From contig NZ_NBZV01000029.1 in the NCBI RefSeq assembly GCF_002379095.1, forward strand, positions 1 to 60,134: DNA of 60,134 bases, read 5' to 3'. The notes under the pieces are model-generated. The model made no database searches and was not told where the DNA came from. It saw only the letters and a program-made list of their open reading frames with translations. Positions 1 to 8,119 of the stretch are shown here, piece after piece. A program made the position numbers and the translations under genes. This DNA comes from Polaromonas sp. AER18D-145 (GTDB taxonomy: Bacteria > Pseudomonadota > Gammaproteobacteria > Burkholderiales > Burkholderiaceae_C). Every line of letters starts with the position of its first letter. Positions within the stretch are counted from its first letter, which is position 1.

Positions 1-2
1 GC

Positions 3-128
3 CTGTATGAAATCCTACAGATCTTGAACCTGTCCATGTTTGAAACTATCCCTATAAATCAACTACTTACGCCACCATCGCCGGATTCAGACCCGGATTT
101 CGAGCCCGATCAGCTCGCTCTCCTCTGA
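3..128 (+). pseudogene. 3' end of an IS4-family transposase gene (truncated by window edge)
   Basis: An open frame enters from the left edge and stops with TGA at 126-128. It encodes LYEILQILNLSMFETIPINQ followed by an acidic, proline-rich tail. The LYxILQILxLxxFExxPxNQL pattern is what I recall from the C-terminus of IS4-family (DDE) transposases. Only about 41 residues are visible, so neither catalytic residues nor completeness of the element can be judged. No terminal inverted repeat was recognised downstream. Confidence 0.6.
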
Positions 129-302
129 AGAACGTTGGGACACTACTGACCTAATTTGGTGTTATTGATTCCGCAGTGAGTCGGGAAAGTGCTACATCTT
201 GCAGCAATATTAGCAATATTCATAATTTACAGTGTTTGATCGGAATGACGCTCAGCTCATGACCGGCTGATATCCATCGGGCACACGTGCGCCCCTGCAT
301 CG

Positions 303-635
303 TCACACGCATGCCAACCAGGCAGGGCCTCCGCAGGCCGATTTGCAGTCGCCGCTTCCCAAGCCCGACAGCCCACGCAGCTGGAGCGATTCCGCCATGC
401 GGTTGAAGGTTCTGGCCAGCTGCTCCAGTTCACCCTGGTAAACCGGTCCGGCTTCGACCCGGGCCGCCAGGAGGGTGACGTTGCGGTCGATCAGCACCAT
501 GCCGGCGCGTTCGGAGGCGGCGACCGCGGCCTGCAGGACACCGACAAGAGCCCGGCGATGGACAGCACTTACCAGCAACTCAAGCGCCGCTGAGCGCAGG
601 GTGGCCTCGCAGTTGCTATCTTTTTCATAGCGCAT
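303..635 (-). pseudogene. Possible remnant with HAMP-like end (doubtful)
   Basis: A 110-codon minus-strand frame contains ELEQLARTFNRMAESLQ, which resembles the end of a HAMP linker (LxxxFNxMxxxL) as found in sensor kinases and methyl-accepting proteins. No membrane segments, kinase, GGDEF or MCP signalling part follows, and its N-terminal codons overlap an interspersed repeat copy. It may be a decayed fragment left beside the IS4 remnant, or a chance frame. I see no ribosome-binding site that decides a start. Confidence 0.2.
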
Positions 636-660
636 TACCCCTGTTTTTAAAGGACTAAAG
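611..660 (+). repeat. Interspersed ~55-bp repeat, copy 1 (diverged)
   Basis: Reads GCTAT-(T/C)n-CATAGCGC, then TAAAGGACTAAAG. This matches the layout of the family best seen at 33971-34027: a T-rich run, ATAGCTRCYRGCGC, ~12 nt, then AAGGGCTNNNGGCCNATTTT. Weakly conserved. Confidence 0.5.
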
Positions 661-670
661 ACGTTTTACT

Positions 671-763
671 GTCATCCCGAACCCCGGATCAAGTCCGGGG
701 CAGGCTCTGATCCGGCATCCATGACCGCGCGGGCATGGATTGCGGGTCGAGCCCGCAATGACG
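671..763. repeat. Palindromic intergenic repeat (GTCAT...ATGAC)
   Basis: Two nested hairpins are visible: CCCCGGA-TCAAG-TCCGGGG and ATTGCGGG-TCGAG-CCCGCAAT, bounded by GTCAT on the left and ATGAC on the right. Elements of this type are widespread between genes in alpha- and betaproteobacteria. It lies downstream of the minus-strand peptidase gene and may act as a transcript-end structure. A shorter related half is at 35001-35031. Confidence 0.65.
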
Positions 764-822
764 GTTAAACGAACAGTATTGGGGCTGAAGAGCGATTTTG
801 CGTATATTCCGGGCTGAGAAAC

Positions 823-1674
823 TCACGGGACCCGTGGCAAGCGATCGGGCATGCCGGGGCCGATGCGCTCGCTCATCCAGCGCAGCAAGTCCAGCCACAT
901 CTGGCGCATCTCTGCGTCCAGCGGCGTGCGCATTGCATTGGGCAGTTCGATGGTGACCACCGGCACCCCCTTGTGCACACCGCCGTAGTTGCCGAGCGAG
1001 CCCGGGAAAATGCCGACCTGGTCCAGGTACAGCCGCCCCAGTTTGGATGGCGGGACCGACGGCCCGTCGAAGTCAAGCACCCCGTACGGTGCATGGATGC
1101 TGACAATCAGGTGGGGCTTGAAGCGCTGCATCTCCTGGTGCAGAAAGCGCGACTCCGGCTCGGACAGCGGTTTGGTGCCCGGCCAGCGGCGCGGGTCCTT
1201 GCGGGTGCGTTTTTCCCAGTACACCTTGGCGTCACGCTCCCAGAACGGCGTGGGAAAGTTGCGGTTCAGATCGACGCCGTTGGCGTTGACGCGGCGCGGC
1301 GGGCTGGCCAGCAGCCCGTCGGGATTGAGCGCCGGTATAAAACGCCAGTGGATGGCTTGCGACCAGGGCGCCGTGGTTTCCTCGGCCAGGCGGATCCAGT
1401 GCAGGGCCACCGAGGCCGACGACAGCTCGTCGCCATGAATCGCGCCCAGCACCAGCACGCGCTGGCGCACATCCTCGGGCTTGACATCGCGCATCCACAG
1501 TGTCTGCCCCTTGACCGAACGGGCAGCCGTGGCCTGCAGCTGGGCGGCCTCGCAGAGGCTGCGCCTGAGATTCGGAAGTTTGCGAACAAAATCATCACAA
1601 GGCCCCGCAGCTTGTGCGCCAGTCGCTATCAAAAAAGAAGCTGCCAGAAGGGCCACGGTGCAGGTTAAACGCAT
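823..1674 (-). CDS. Exported M14-family zinc peptidase (murein-peptide amidase MpaA-like)
   Basis: Predicted 283-residue secreted protein. A signal peptide (residues 1-22, cleavage near AQA-AG) precedes an M14 carboxypeptidase domain. GAIHGDE supplies the HxxE zinc motif, GVDLNRNFP the substrate-binding arginine and SIHAP the third zinc histidine, and the Glu of TIELPNA near the C-terminus is the likely general base. The arrangement resembles MpaA/gamma-D-glutamyl-mesoDAP amidases, which trim murein peptides, although those are usually cytoplasmic. The gene is divergent from the flavin reductase at 1748. Oddity: codons about 9-29, including most of the hydrophobic core of the signal peptide, coincide with a copy of the interspersed repeat. 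Substrate is inferred only from family resemblance. Confidence 0.8.
   Translation of the reverse strand: MRLTCTVALLAASFLIATGAQAAGPCDDFVRKLPNLRRSLCEAAQLQATAARSVKGQTLWMRDVKPEDVRQRVLVLGAIHGDELSSASVALHWIRLAEETTAPWSQAIHWRFIPALNPDGLLASPPRRVNANGVDLNRNFPTPFWERDAKVYWEKRTRKDPRRWPGTKPLSEPESRFLHQEMQRFKPHLIVSIHAPYGVLDFDGPSVPPSKLGRLYLDQVGIFPGSLGNYGGVHKGVPVVTIELPNAMRTPLDAEMRQMWLDLLRWMSERIGPGMPDRLPRVP
1587..1650 (-). repeat. Interspersed ~55-bp repeat, copy 2, inside the peptidase signal peptide
   Basis: On the minus strand it reads GCTTCTTTTTTGATAGCGAC followed by TGGCGC, then GGGGCCTTGTGATGATTTTG. It aligns over its full length with the intergenic copy at 33971-34027 and is translated as ASFLIATGAQAAGPCDDF. 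Confidence 0.65.
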
Positions 1675-1747
1675 GCCACGATTTTACGCGCGGCGCCTGA
1701 CGGCCGGGGCGCCCGCCTGACGCGGGGCATTGGGGTAAATTACCCCC

Positions 1748-2266
1748 ATGACGCCTCCCACTGCCTTGCGCCGGGCCAGCCACCCCAGTTTTTCCCCGCG
1801 CGAATTCCGCGCCTGCCTCGGCATGTTTGCCACCGGCGTGACGATCGTCACCGCGCGTGCAGCCAGTGGCGAGCTGGTCGGGCTGACGGCCAACTCCTTC
1901 AACTCGGTTTCGCTGGAGCCGCCGCTGGTGCTCTGGAGCCTGGCGCAGGCGGCCGGCTCCATGCCGGCACTGAGTACCGGCTCGCACTACGCCATCAACA
2001 TCCTGGCGGCCGACCAGAAAGAACTGGCCGAGCGTTTTGCGGCCAAACGCGAAGGCCGCTGGGAGGGTGTCGCCTGGACCGAAGGTGCCAGCGGCTCGCC
2101 GTTGCTGGCGGGTGCCGCGGCCACCTTTGAATGTTTCAACCGCAGCCGCTATGAAGAAGGCGACCACGTGATTTTTGTCGGCGAGGTCGAACGTTGCGCC
2201 CACCGCGCCGGCGCGGCGCCGCTGCTGTTTCACGGCGGGCGCTTCTACACCGAGCACCCGCTCTGA
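1748..2266 (+). CDS. Flavin reductase-like domain protein (HpaC-type, FMN-binding)
   Basis: A 172-residue protein of the flavin_reduct family, which reduces FMN or FAD with NAD(P)H and usually feeds a two-component monooxygenase. Visible family signatures are FATGVTIVTA near residues 27-36, GLTANSFNSVSLEPPLVLWS near residues 44-63 and FxxxxYEEGDHVIFVGEVE near the C-terminus. Length is typical. No oxygenase partner is adjacent, so its physiological partner is unknown. The upstream sequence has no strong Shine-Dalgarno motif; this ATG is the first in frame and gives the normal N-terminus. Divergent from the peptidase gene. Confidence 0.85.
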   Translation: MTPPTALRRASHPSFSPREFRACLGMFATGVTIVTARAASGELVGLTANSFNSVSLEPPLVLWSLAQAAGSMPALSTGSHYAINILAADQKELAERFAAKREGRWEGVAWTEGASGSPLLAGAAATFECFNRSRYEEGDHVIFVGEVERCAHRAGAAPLLFHGGRFYTEHPL

Positions 2267-2294
2267 CGGCACCTGCTGCCCCCCCCCGCCACGC

Positions 2295-3191
2295 ATGACG
2301 CCACGCAAGACCCATCTCGACACCCTCGCCGTCTCGCTGCTGCTGGCCTGCAGCCTGTTCTGGGGCTTCCAGCAGGTGCTGGTCAAGGCCACGCTGCCCG
2401 AAGTGGCACCGGCCTTCCAGGCCGCCATCCGGTTTGCCGGCGCCACCGTGCTGCTCTGGCTGTGGTGCGCCTGGCGCGGCGTCAAGCTGTTCAGCGCGGA
2501 TGGTTCGCTGCGCGCGGGGCTGCTGGCGGGCTCGCTGTTCGCGGGCGAGTTTGCCTGCCTGTATGTGGGCCTGCAATACACCAGCGCGTCGCGGCTCACG
2601 GTGTTTCTGTACACCTCGCCGTTCTGGGTGGCGGCCTTGCTGCCGATCTGGGTGAAGTCCGAAACGCTGCGTCCGGTGCAGTGGGCGGGCCTGGCCTGCG
2701 CTTTTGCGGCGGTGGCCTTTGCGCTGCGCGAGGGTTTCAGCGCCGTCGGCGCGCCGACCTGGGTTGGCGACGTGATGGCGCTGGTGGCCGGCATGTTGTG
2801 GGGCCTGACCACGGTGGTGATCCGGGCCTCGTCGCTGACCCGGGTGTCGGCCGAGAAGCTGCTGTTCTACCAGGTGGCGGTCAGCACGGCGGCGCTGCCC
2901 CTGCTGTCGCTGGCCCTGGGCGAGCGCTGGGTCTGGACCTTCAGTCCGTTTGCCCTCACCTCGCTGCTGCTGCAGACGGTGGTCGGTGCCTTTGCCAGCT
3001 ACCTGGCCTGGATGTGGATGCTGGGGCGTTACCCAGCCACCAAAATTTCAGTGTTCGTGTTTCTCACGCCGCTGTTCGCCCTGTTGTTTGGCGCGTTGTG
3101 GCTGAAGGAAGCCGTCACGCCGAGCCTGCTGGCGGCGCTGGTGCTGGTGGCGCTGGGCATTGTGCTGGTCAACCGCAAGCCCGGCAGCTGA
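2295..3191 (+). CDS. EamA/DMT-family membrane transporter
   Basis: Predicted 298-residue inner-membrane protein with about ten transmembrane segments in two EamA repeats. The first begins LLACSLFWGFQQVLVK, the second VMALVAGMLWGLTTVVIR, and the end is LGIVLVNRKPGS. The family exports metabolites such as amino acids or purines; the substrate here cannot be told. I chose the ATG at 2295 because residues upstream of it in the open frame are arginine-rich and antisense-like. The 3' end recurs in degraded form at 14455-14677, on the far side of the suf operon. Confidence 0.85.
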   Translation: MTPRKTHLDTLAVSLLLACSLFWGFQQVLVKATLPEVAPAFQAAIRFAGATVLLWLWCAWRGVKLFSADGSLRAGLLAGSLFAGEFACLYVGLQYTSASRLTVFLYTSPFWVAALLPIWVKSETLRPVQWAGLACAFAAVAFALREGFSAVGAPTWVGDVMALVAGMLWGLTTVVIRASSLTRVSAEKLLFYQVAVSTAALPLLSLALGERWVWTFSPFALTSLLLQTVVGAFASYLAWMWMLGRYPATKISVFVFLTPLFALLFGALWLKEAVTPSLLAALVLVALGIVLVNRKPGS

Positions 3192-3453
3192 GATGGGCCC
3201 GGTCCGGCCGGTGGGGGCCGAGCGCCCGTCGATGATGCAGACTTCGTCGCCCTGCGCCTTCGTGGCGATGCGCTGCCCGACGCGGCCAGGCGATCGGCCC
3301 TGGCCGGGCGGGTCGGCGCCGAACGAACTGGCCAAATAGCGGGCGTTGTCTCTCACGCCCCGCAACAACCGATGTTCCCCAAGACAGTGCCCCAGCCGAT
3401 AGTCTGCGGGTTCTGGCGGCCCTGTCGCAGCAACGGGCGTTGCGGGACGGGAC
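3192..3453. other. Intergenic spacer between convergent eamA and lipA
   Basis: No gene is supported. A minus-strand frame here encodes peptides such as GDEVCIIDGRSAP that look protein-like but match nothing I can name; it runs into the eamA gene and is interrupted at the lipA end, so it could be a decayed fragment. No clear rho-independent terminator with a T-run was seen for either flanking gene. Confidence 0.4.
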
Positions 3454-4449
3454 TCAAAACACGCCGGCCGCCTGCGCCTGCTGGTCGGCATGGTAAGAAC
3501 TGCGCACCAGCGGGCCAGAGGCGGCATGCAAAAAGCCCATTGCGTAGGCGGCGTCCGCATAGCGCTTGAAGCTGTCCGGATGCACATAGCGGCGCACCGG
3601 CATGTGGCCGCCGGACGGCTGCAGGTACTGGCCGATGGTCAGCATGTCGACATGGTGGGCACGCAGCGCGCGCAGCACCTCCAGGATTTCGTCGTCGGTC
3701 TCGCCCAGCCCGACCATCAGGCCGGACTTGGTCGGGATGGCCGGGTGCCGGTCCTTGAAGCGCTGCAGCAGGTTCAGCGTGTTCTGGAAATCCGCGCCAG
3801 GCCGCGCTTCCTTGTACAGGCGCGGCACGGTCTCGATGTTGTGGTTCAGCACGTCCGGTGGCGCAGCGCCCAGAATATCCAGCGCCAGGTCCAGCCGGCC
3901 GCCAAAGTCGGGCGTCAGGATCTCGATGGTGGTGCTGGGCGCCAGCGCGCGTATGCGCTGGATGCAGTGCACAAAATGGCCGGCGCCGCCGTCGCGCAAG
4001 TCGTCGCGGTCGACCGAGGTGATGACGACGTAGTTGAGCTTCATGAGCGCAATGGTCTGGGCCAGGCGCTCCGGCTCGTCCCGGTCCAGCGGGTCCGGCC
4101 GGCCCGTGCTGACGTTGCAAAAGCGGCAGCGGCGCGTGCATTTGTCGCCCATGATCATGAAGGTCGCCGTGCCCTTGCTCCAGCACTCGCCGATGTTGGG
4201 GCAGGAGGCTTCTTCGCACACGGTGACCAGTTGGTGGGCGCGCACGATGTCCTTGGTCTCGCGAAAGCGGCCCGTGGGGATCGCCGCCTTGACGCGGATC
4301 CAGTCGGGCTTGGGCAGGCGGTCGCCGGGGTCGGCCGCGTCGCGCTTGGTCTTGAGGCTGCCTCGTTGCTGGTCCGGCCGGTCGGACATGGCGGGGGCCT
4401 GCGGCAGCACCGACACGATGTTTCTGAAGCGGATGGTCTCAACGGTCAT
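3454..4449 (-). CDS. lipA: Lipoyl synthase
   Basis: A 331-residue radical-SAM enzyme that inserts two sulfur atoms at C6 and C8 of protein-bound octanoyl groups to form lipoate for pyruvate and 2-oxoglutarate dehydrogenases. Both cluster motifs are present: the auxiliary [12 protein letters not shown] (CX4CX5C), which is sacrificed as sulfur donor, and the radical-[11 protein letters not shown] (CX3CX2C). The conserved RSSYHA is at the C-terminus. The start at MTVETIRF follows a purine-rich AGGA. It is the last gene of the suf operon, 82 bp after a NifU-type carrier, which fits the known need of LipA for Nfu-delivered [4Fe-4S]. lipB is not in the window. Confidence 0.95.
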   Translation of the reverse strand: MTVETIRFRNIVSVLPQAPAMSDRPDQQRGSLKTKRDAADPGDRLPKPDWIRVKAAIPTGRFRETKDIVRAHQLVTVCEEASCPNIGECWSKGTATFMIMGDKCTRRCRFCNVSTGRPDPLDRDEPERLAQTIALMKLNYVVITSVDRDDLRDGGAGHFVHCIQRIRALAPSTTIEILTPDFGGRLDLALDILGAAPPDVLNHNIETVPRLYKEARPGADFQNTLNLLQRFKDRHPAIPTKSGLMVGLGETDDEILEVLRALRAHHVDMLTIGQYLQPSGGHMPVRRYVHPDSFKRYADAAYAMGFLHAASGPLVRSSYHADQQAQAAGVF

Positions 4450-4531
4450 GGTGCAGGGGTCCTGGTTAGCGGTGCCACGCGCGGGGCGTTGAAATGGCGC
4501 TTGAAATAAGGGTTCGTCTGCGGGGCGGCCA

Positions 4532-5194
4532 TCAGGCGGCCGATGGCGCGCCGGGCGCGGCCCGAGGGTAGAACGGCTGACGGCCCGCCGCGTGGTCCGT
4601 CGCATCGACGATGGCCGTGATTTCAGGCGCCACCCTTTTCACCATGACTTCAAAACCCTGGCGCAGCGTGACCTGCGACGAGGCGCAGCCCTGGCAGCCG
4701 CCGCTCATGGTGATGAAAAGCCTGCCGTCCCGCACCTCCAGCAGCGAAATCTTTCCCCCGTGGCTGGCGATGGAGCGGTTGACCTCCCGGTCCAGCAGTT
4801 CCTGAACCGCAACGCCCAGCTCAGCGTCTGACCTGGCTGGCGTGCCGCCGGGGGCGGCCGTCTCCAGGATCGCCGGCAGGCCGCTGAGCAGCTGCGCGCG
4901 CAGGGCCGCGCCGATGGCCGCCTTGAGTCCCGTCCAGGCAGCACCCGGCGCCTTGCCAATGGTCACCACGTTGCCGGCGATCAGCACGCTGGCCACGCCG
5001 CCCAGCGCAAACAGCCGCTCGCCCAGCGGCGAGCCGGCAGCCGCTTCCGGGCTGGCAAAAAACCAGGGCCCGCCCGGATGCAGGCTGCTGCTCAGCGTGA
5101 ACTTGCAGCTGTCGGGATCGGCGAGCGAGGCCTCGGCGCGGATGCTGACCGGCTGATCCGCCCGGCTCAAGGCCAGCGCAGGGGCGTCAGACAT
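4532..5194 (-). CDS. NifU-type Fe-S carrier (Nfu) with Nfu_N-like and C-terminal NifU domains, paralog 2
   Basis: A 220-residue protein. Residues ~10-95 look like the Nfu N-terminal domain ([20 protein letters not shown], then [15 protein letters not shown]). Residues ~125-200 form the C-terminal NifU domain with the cluster-binding CxxC in SGGCQGCAS. Nfu proteins transiently bind a [4Fe-4S] cluster at a dimer interface and hand it to apo-enzymes such as LipA. The start MSDAPALAL overlaps the end of the mrp gene by 8 bp, indicating translational coupling. A more distal upstream ATG is less likely because it would lie deep inside mrp. It is one of two Nfu paralogs in this operon. Confidence 0.88.
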   Translation of the reverse strand: MSDAPALALSRADQPVSIRAEASLADPDSCKFTLSSSLHPGGPWFFASPEAAAGSPLGERLFALGGVASVLIAGNVVTIGKAPGAAWTGLKAAIGAALRAQLLSGLPAILETAAPGGTPARSDAELGVAVQELLDREVNRSIASHGGKISLLEVRDGRLFITMSGGCQGCASSQVTLRQGFEVMVKRVAPEITAIVDATDHAAGRQPFYPRAAPGAPSAA

Positions 5195-6434
5195 CTTCGG
5201 CGCCTTGCAGAGCAGCGCGCTCGCCGAGGTCGCGCAGGTCGCTGAAGGCATAGATCCCGCTGTTGTGGCCGTCGCTCCAGTCGAACTGGATCGCGTAGTT
5301 GCCTATGCTGGCGATCCGGCGCGGGCTCACATCCGCCCGCACCGTGCGGGGGTCGAGCAGCGGGCGCCCGCTCATCTCCTCGACGCAAAGCGCGCAACGG
5401 CAAGCCAGGCGCAGGTCGCGAACATCCAGGTCGTCGCGGTGGCCGTCTTGCCACAGCAGCGACAAGGTGCGCGGGTCGCGGCGCAGCAGGCCGACCGGAA
5501 TGTTGCGCGCGCCGGACGGCAGCACGGCAGCTTCCCGCCAGGCCGGCGCGCCCTCGTTGCTGTCCCAGTTCCAGACAAAGGGCTTGAGCCCCGTGTCTGC
5601 CGTGTCGAGCTGCGCCACCAGCGCGCCGGCGATCGCCCCATAGACGCGGGCGCTGGCCGACTTCGGCTGGTCAACGACGATCGGGCAGCCCTCGTCACCG
5701 CAGGTCACGACCTCGGCATCCAGGGGCAGGGCACCGAGGAACGGCACGCCGAGCTCCTGGCTCATCTGCTCGCCGCCGCCGTGCCGGAAGATGTCCGTGG
5801 TTTCGCCGCAGTGCGGGCAGGTGAAGGTGCGCATGTTCTCGACGATGCCGAGAATCGGGACCTGCACCTTCTCGAACATGCGCAAGCCCCGGCGGGCGAT
5901 CTTCAGGCTCACGGCCTGGGGCGTCGTCACGATCACCACGCCCGACAGCGGCATGCTCTGCGCCAGCGTCAGCTGGGTGTCGCCGGTGCCGGGTGGCAGG
6001 TCCAGGATCAGGTAGTCCAGCTCACCCCACTGCACGCCAGCGACGAACATCTTGAGGTACTTTCCCACCATCGGCCCGCGCAGGACGGCCGGCTGGTCGT
6101 CGCCGGTCAGCATGCCCATGGACACGACCTTCAGGCCGTGGCGCTGCGCCGGGATCATCCGGCTGTCCGCCGTCATCTCGGGCGGCTCTCCGGTCGGGAT
6201 GCCCAGCATGCCGGGGATGCTGGGGCCCAGGATGTCGGCGTCCACCAGCCCGACGCGCGCCCCGCGCTGCGCCAACGCAAGCGCCAGATTGACGCTCACC
6301 GTGGATTTTCCGACGCCACCCTTGCCGCTGCCGACCGCGATGAGGTGACGGATACCCGGCAGTTTGCCGGGGCCGGCGGCCGGCGGGGGTAATGCGCCTG
6401 GCGCGGGCTGTTGTTTGTGGTCAGTGGTCTGCAT
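5187..6434 (-). CDS. mrp: Mrp/ApbC (NBP35-like) P-loop Fe-S carrier fused to a C-terminal DUF971 domain
   Basis: A 415-residue protein. After a proline-rich lead of ~25 residues comes a Mrp/NBP35 ATPase with deviant Walker A GSGKGGVGKST (near residue 36), switch I DADILGPSIPGMLG, LDLPPGTGDTQLT, and a cluster-binding CPHCGE pair near residue 205. Residues ~300-405 are a DUF971 domain (LLWQDGHRDDLDVRDLRLAC...YAIQFDWSDGHNSGIY). Mrp proteins carry [4Fe-4S] clusters to targets. ATPase-DUF971 fusion is known to me from plastid HCF101, which also has an N-terminal DUF59 that is absent here. It overlaps the downstream nfu and sits in the suf operon, consistent with a delivery role. Confidence 0.9.
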   Translation of the reverse strand: MQTTDHKQQPAPGALPPPAAGPGKLPGIRHLIAVGSGKGGVGKSTVSVNLALALAQRGARVGLVDADILGPSIPGMLGIPTGEPPEMTADSRMIPAQRHGLKVVSMGMLTGDDQPAVLRGPMVGKYLKMFVAGVQWGELDYLILDLPPGTGDTQLTLAQSMPLSGVVIVTTPQAVSLKIARRGLRMFEKVQVPILGIVENMRTFTCPHCGETTDIFRHGGGEQMSQELGVPFLGALPLDAEVVTCGDEGCPIVVDQPKSASARVYGAIAGALVAQLDTADTGLKPFVWNWDSNEGAPAWREAAVLPSGARNIPVGLLRRDPRTLSLLWQDGHRDDLDVRDLRLACRCALCVEEMSGRPLLDPRTVRADVSPRRIASIGNYAIQFDWSDGHNSGIYAFSDLRDLGERAALQGAEDV

Positions 6435-6483
6435 GGCGAAGTTCCTTGCCGTTTGAGGTCAGGGGAAATAGGTGAATGTCATG

Positions 6484-7104
6484 TCATGCATGCGTCAACA
6501 TGGCGGAGAAAAAATCCAATTCGCAATGCATGGCGTGCGCGTAGGCGTCCCTGACCGCCACGCTGTCTTCTGCCATCGAGTCCAATAACGATTCAACTTG
6601 CTTGACAAGGAACTGAAAATCAGGACCGCTGTAAGTGGCAATCCAGGGTTGGTAGGGATTGCCGGCGAAAACCGTCTCCGCCAGATGGTTGCCCAGATAG
6701 CCGTAGAGACGCATGCAAGGGGTCATGGCCGCCATCGTCTCGCCCGGCTCGCGCTGCCCGGCGGTCGCAAGCAAGAAGTCGGTGTAGACGGCAACTGCCG
6801 GATACGGTTGCACGCGATCCAGGTCGATCTTGAGCGCTTTCGCGAAAGCGGCGTGTAGCTGAAGTTCCCGCAAGACCCCATTCAACAGTTCGCAGAGCTG
6901 GGCGAAAGTCGCCATGTCCGGGCTGCGGGCGGCAGCGAACGCGTAGGCGCGGGCAAACGCGTTGAGAAAAAACGCGTCCTGGGCAACGTAACGCCGGAAG
7001 GTTTCGGAATCAAGGGATCCGTCGGCCAGCCCACGCATGAAAGGATGATGCAGGCACGCCTCGGCCAGGCGCACATTCTGCTGCCAGAGGATGTCGTGAA
7101 GCAT
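6484..7104 (-). CDS. tenA: TenA/thiaminase-II family protein
   Basis: A 206-residue all-helical protein of the TenA/PQQC (heme-oxygenase-like) fold. TenA hydrolyses aminopyrimidine products in thiamine salvage. Likely active-site equivalents, from memory of Bacillus TenA, are Asp in AQDAFFL, Cys and the Tyr four residues on in MTPCMRLYGYLG, and Glu in HCELDFF near the C-terminus. The Tyr after the first Asp is replaced by Phe. It lies between two Fe-S carrier genes on the same strand (65 bp after nfu, 50 bp before mrp) with no other thi gene nearby. It may serve thiamine supply for lipoate-dependent dehydrogenases, or be a repurposed TenA-fold protein; this is inference. Confidence 0.8.
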   Translation of the reverse strand: MLHDILWQQNVRLAEACLHHPFMRGLADGSLDSETFRRYVAQDAFFLNAFARAYAFAAARSPDMATFAQLCELLNGVLRELQLHAAFAKALKIDLDRVQPYPAVAVYTDFLLATAGQREPGETMAAMTPCMRLYGYLGNHLAETVFAGNPYQPWIATYSGPDFQFLVKQVESLLDSMAEDSVAVRDAYAHAMHCELDFFSAMLTHA

Positions 7105-7168
7105 CTAGCCCGACCAGGAGGTCATTTGCCAGAACTCACTTGCGTGGGCCATTGCGCTGCACAGCAAG

Positions 7169-7729
7169 CTACACCGCCACCACGGCGAGGTCCGGCTCGA
7201 TCGTGCGCACCAGGTTCTGGATCGCGGCCAGCGTGCCGGAGATGGAGCTCGGGCAGCTGCCGCAGGCGCCCTGGTAGTGGATGCTGAGGTAGTTGCCGGA
7301 CAGGCCGACCAGATGCAGGTCGCCGCCGTCGGCCTGCAACGACGGCCGAATGCGCTCGTCCAGCAGGTCGCTGATCACGTCCAGCCGCGCCTGGTCTTCC
7401 TCGCTCATGTCGTCGATGGACGCACGCGCGGCAAACACGGTGGCGGCCGACTGCGCGGCAGCGGCCGGTGCCGCGCGCAGCGGCACGGCAATCAGCCGCA
7501 CCAGCTCGGGCCAGTCGGCGCCGCCGTCCTGCGTCACGGTGAGCCAGCGGTCCACGTAGAACACATTGCTGACATGGGCAATGGCGAACAGCGCCGAGGC
7601 CAGCGCGTCGCCTTGGGCCTGCTCTGCGCTCTCGTAGGAATGCGAAACCCCCCAGGTCAGCGGCTCGTGGAGCGTGAACTTGACCGCGTTCGGGTTCGGG
7701 GTGTCGTCGATTTCGGCAATTTTCGGCAT
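7169..7729 (-). CDS. NifU-type Fe-S carrier (Nfu), paralog 1
   Basis: A 186-residue protein with an Nfu_N-type N-terminus (DDTPNPNAVKFTLHEPLTWG, residues ~7-90) and a C-terminal NifU domain. The latter has IRPSLQADGGDLHLVGL and the cluster-binding ACGSCPSS (CxxC). Predicted to receive a [4Fe-4S] cluster and transfer it to client enzymes. A strong AGGAGG stands just upstream of the ATG at 7729, unusual for the operon interior and suggesting efficient independent translation. The preceding gene, grxD, ends 56 bp upstream. The C-terminal domain is more canonical than that of the second Nfu at 4532. Confidence 0.9.
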   Translation of the reverse strand: MPKIAEIDDTPNPNAVKFTLHEPLTWGVSHSYESAEQAQGDALASALFAIAHVSNVFYVDRWLTVTQDGGADWPELVRLIAVPLRAAPAAAAQSAATVFAARASIDDMSEEDQARLDVISDLLDERIRPSLQADGGDLHLVGLSGNYLSIHYQGACGSCPSSISGTLAAIQNLVRTIEPDLAVVAV

Positions 7730-7785
7730 TCAAGCCTCCTGAAAAAACAGCGCCTGGCGTGCGCCGCGCGGGCGCGATGGCAAGG

Positions 7786-8106
7786 TCATGACGACCCTGC
7801 CGGGTTGACCAACGCCTGCAGTTCGCCCAGCTCGTACAGCTCGCGCACGATGTCGGCGCCCCCCACCAGCTCGCCATTGACGTAGAGCTGCGGAATGGTC
7901 GGCCAGTTGGCATAGGCCTTGATGCCAGCCCGTATCTCCGGGTCAGCCAGCACGTCGACGGCGGCAAAATCCCGCAGGCCGCAGGCCTGGAGCATCTGCA
8001 CCGTGGCGCCTGAAAAGCCGCACTGCGGGAACTGCGGCGTGCCCTTCATGTAGAGCACCACGGCGTTGGCGTTGACCTGCGCGTAAATTTTTTCCTGGAC
8101 GTTCAT
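7786..8106 (-). CDS. grxD: Monothiol glutaredoxin, CGFS type (Grx4)
   Basis: A 106-residue protein with the diagnostic PQCGFSGATV active site near residue 30 and the glutathione-binding WPTIPQLYV plus GGADI. CGFS glutaredoxins bind a glutathione-ligated [2Fe-2S] cluster and exchange it with BolA and A-type carriers. The start MNVQEKIYAQ at 8106 is chosen over upstream in-frame codons because they lie in bolA. The gene follows bolA by 13 bp, so the Grx4-BolA partner pair is co-expressed in the suf operon. Confidence 0.93.
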   Translation of the reverse strand: MNVQEKIYAQVNANAVVLYMKGTPQFPQCGFSGATVQMLQACGLRDFAAVDVLADPEIRAGIKAYANWPTIPQLYVNGELVGGADIVRELYELGELQALVNPAGSS

Positions 8107-8119
8107 GGAGGTTCCAAAG

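Larger units (their letters stand above)
129..822. other. Gene-poor interval after the IS remnant
   Basis: About 690 bases without a confident gene. It contains a doubtful minus-strand reading frame (303-635), a diverged copy of the window's ~55-bp interspersed repeat (611-660) and a long palindromic repeat (671-763). The AT-rich part at 160-240 could hold promoter or IS-end sequence, but I recognise no specific motif there. Confidence 0.4.

Noticed and set aside
3048..3587. Minus-strand frame between eamA and lipA as a gene
   Set aside because: It overlaps both neighbours, has no start context and mixes unrelated peptide stretches; at most a decayed fragment.
5205..6392. Long plus-strand reading frame opposite mrp
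   Set aside because: Arg/His/Ala-rich composition typical of the antisense of a GC-rich gene; the minus strand encodes a complete Mrp-DUF971 protein.
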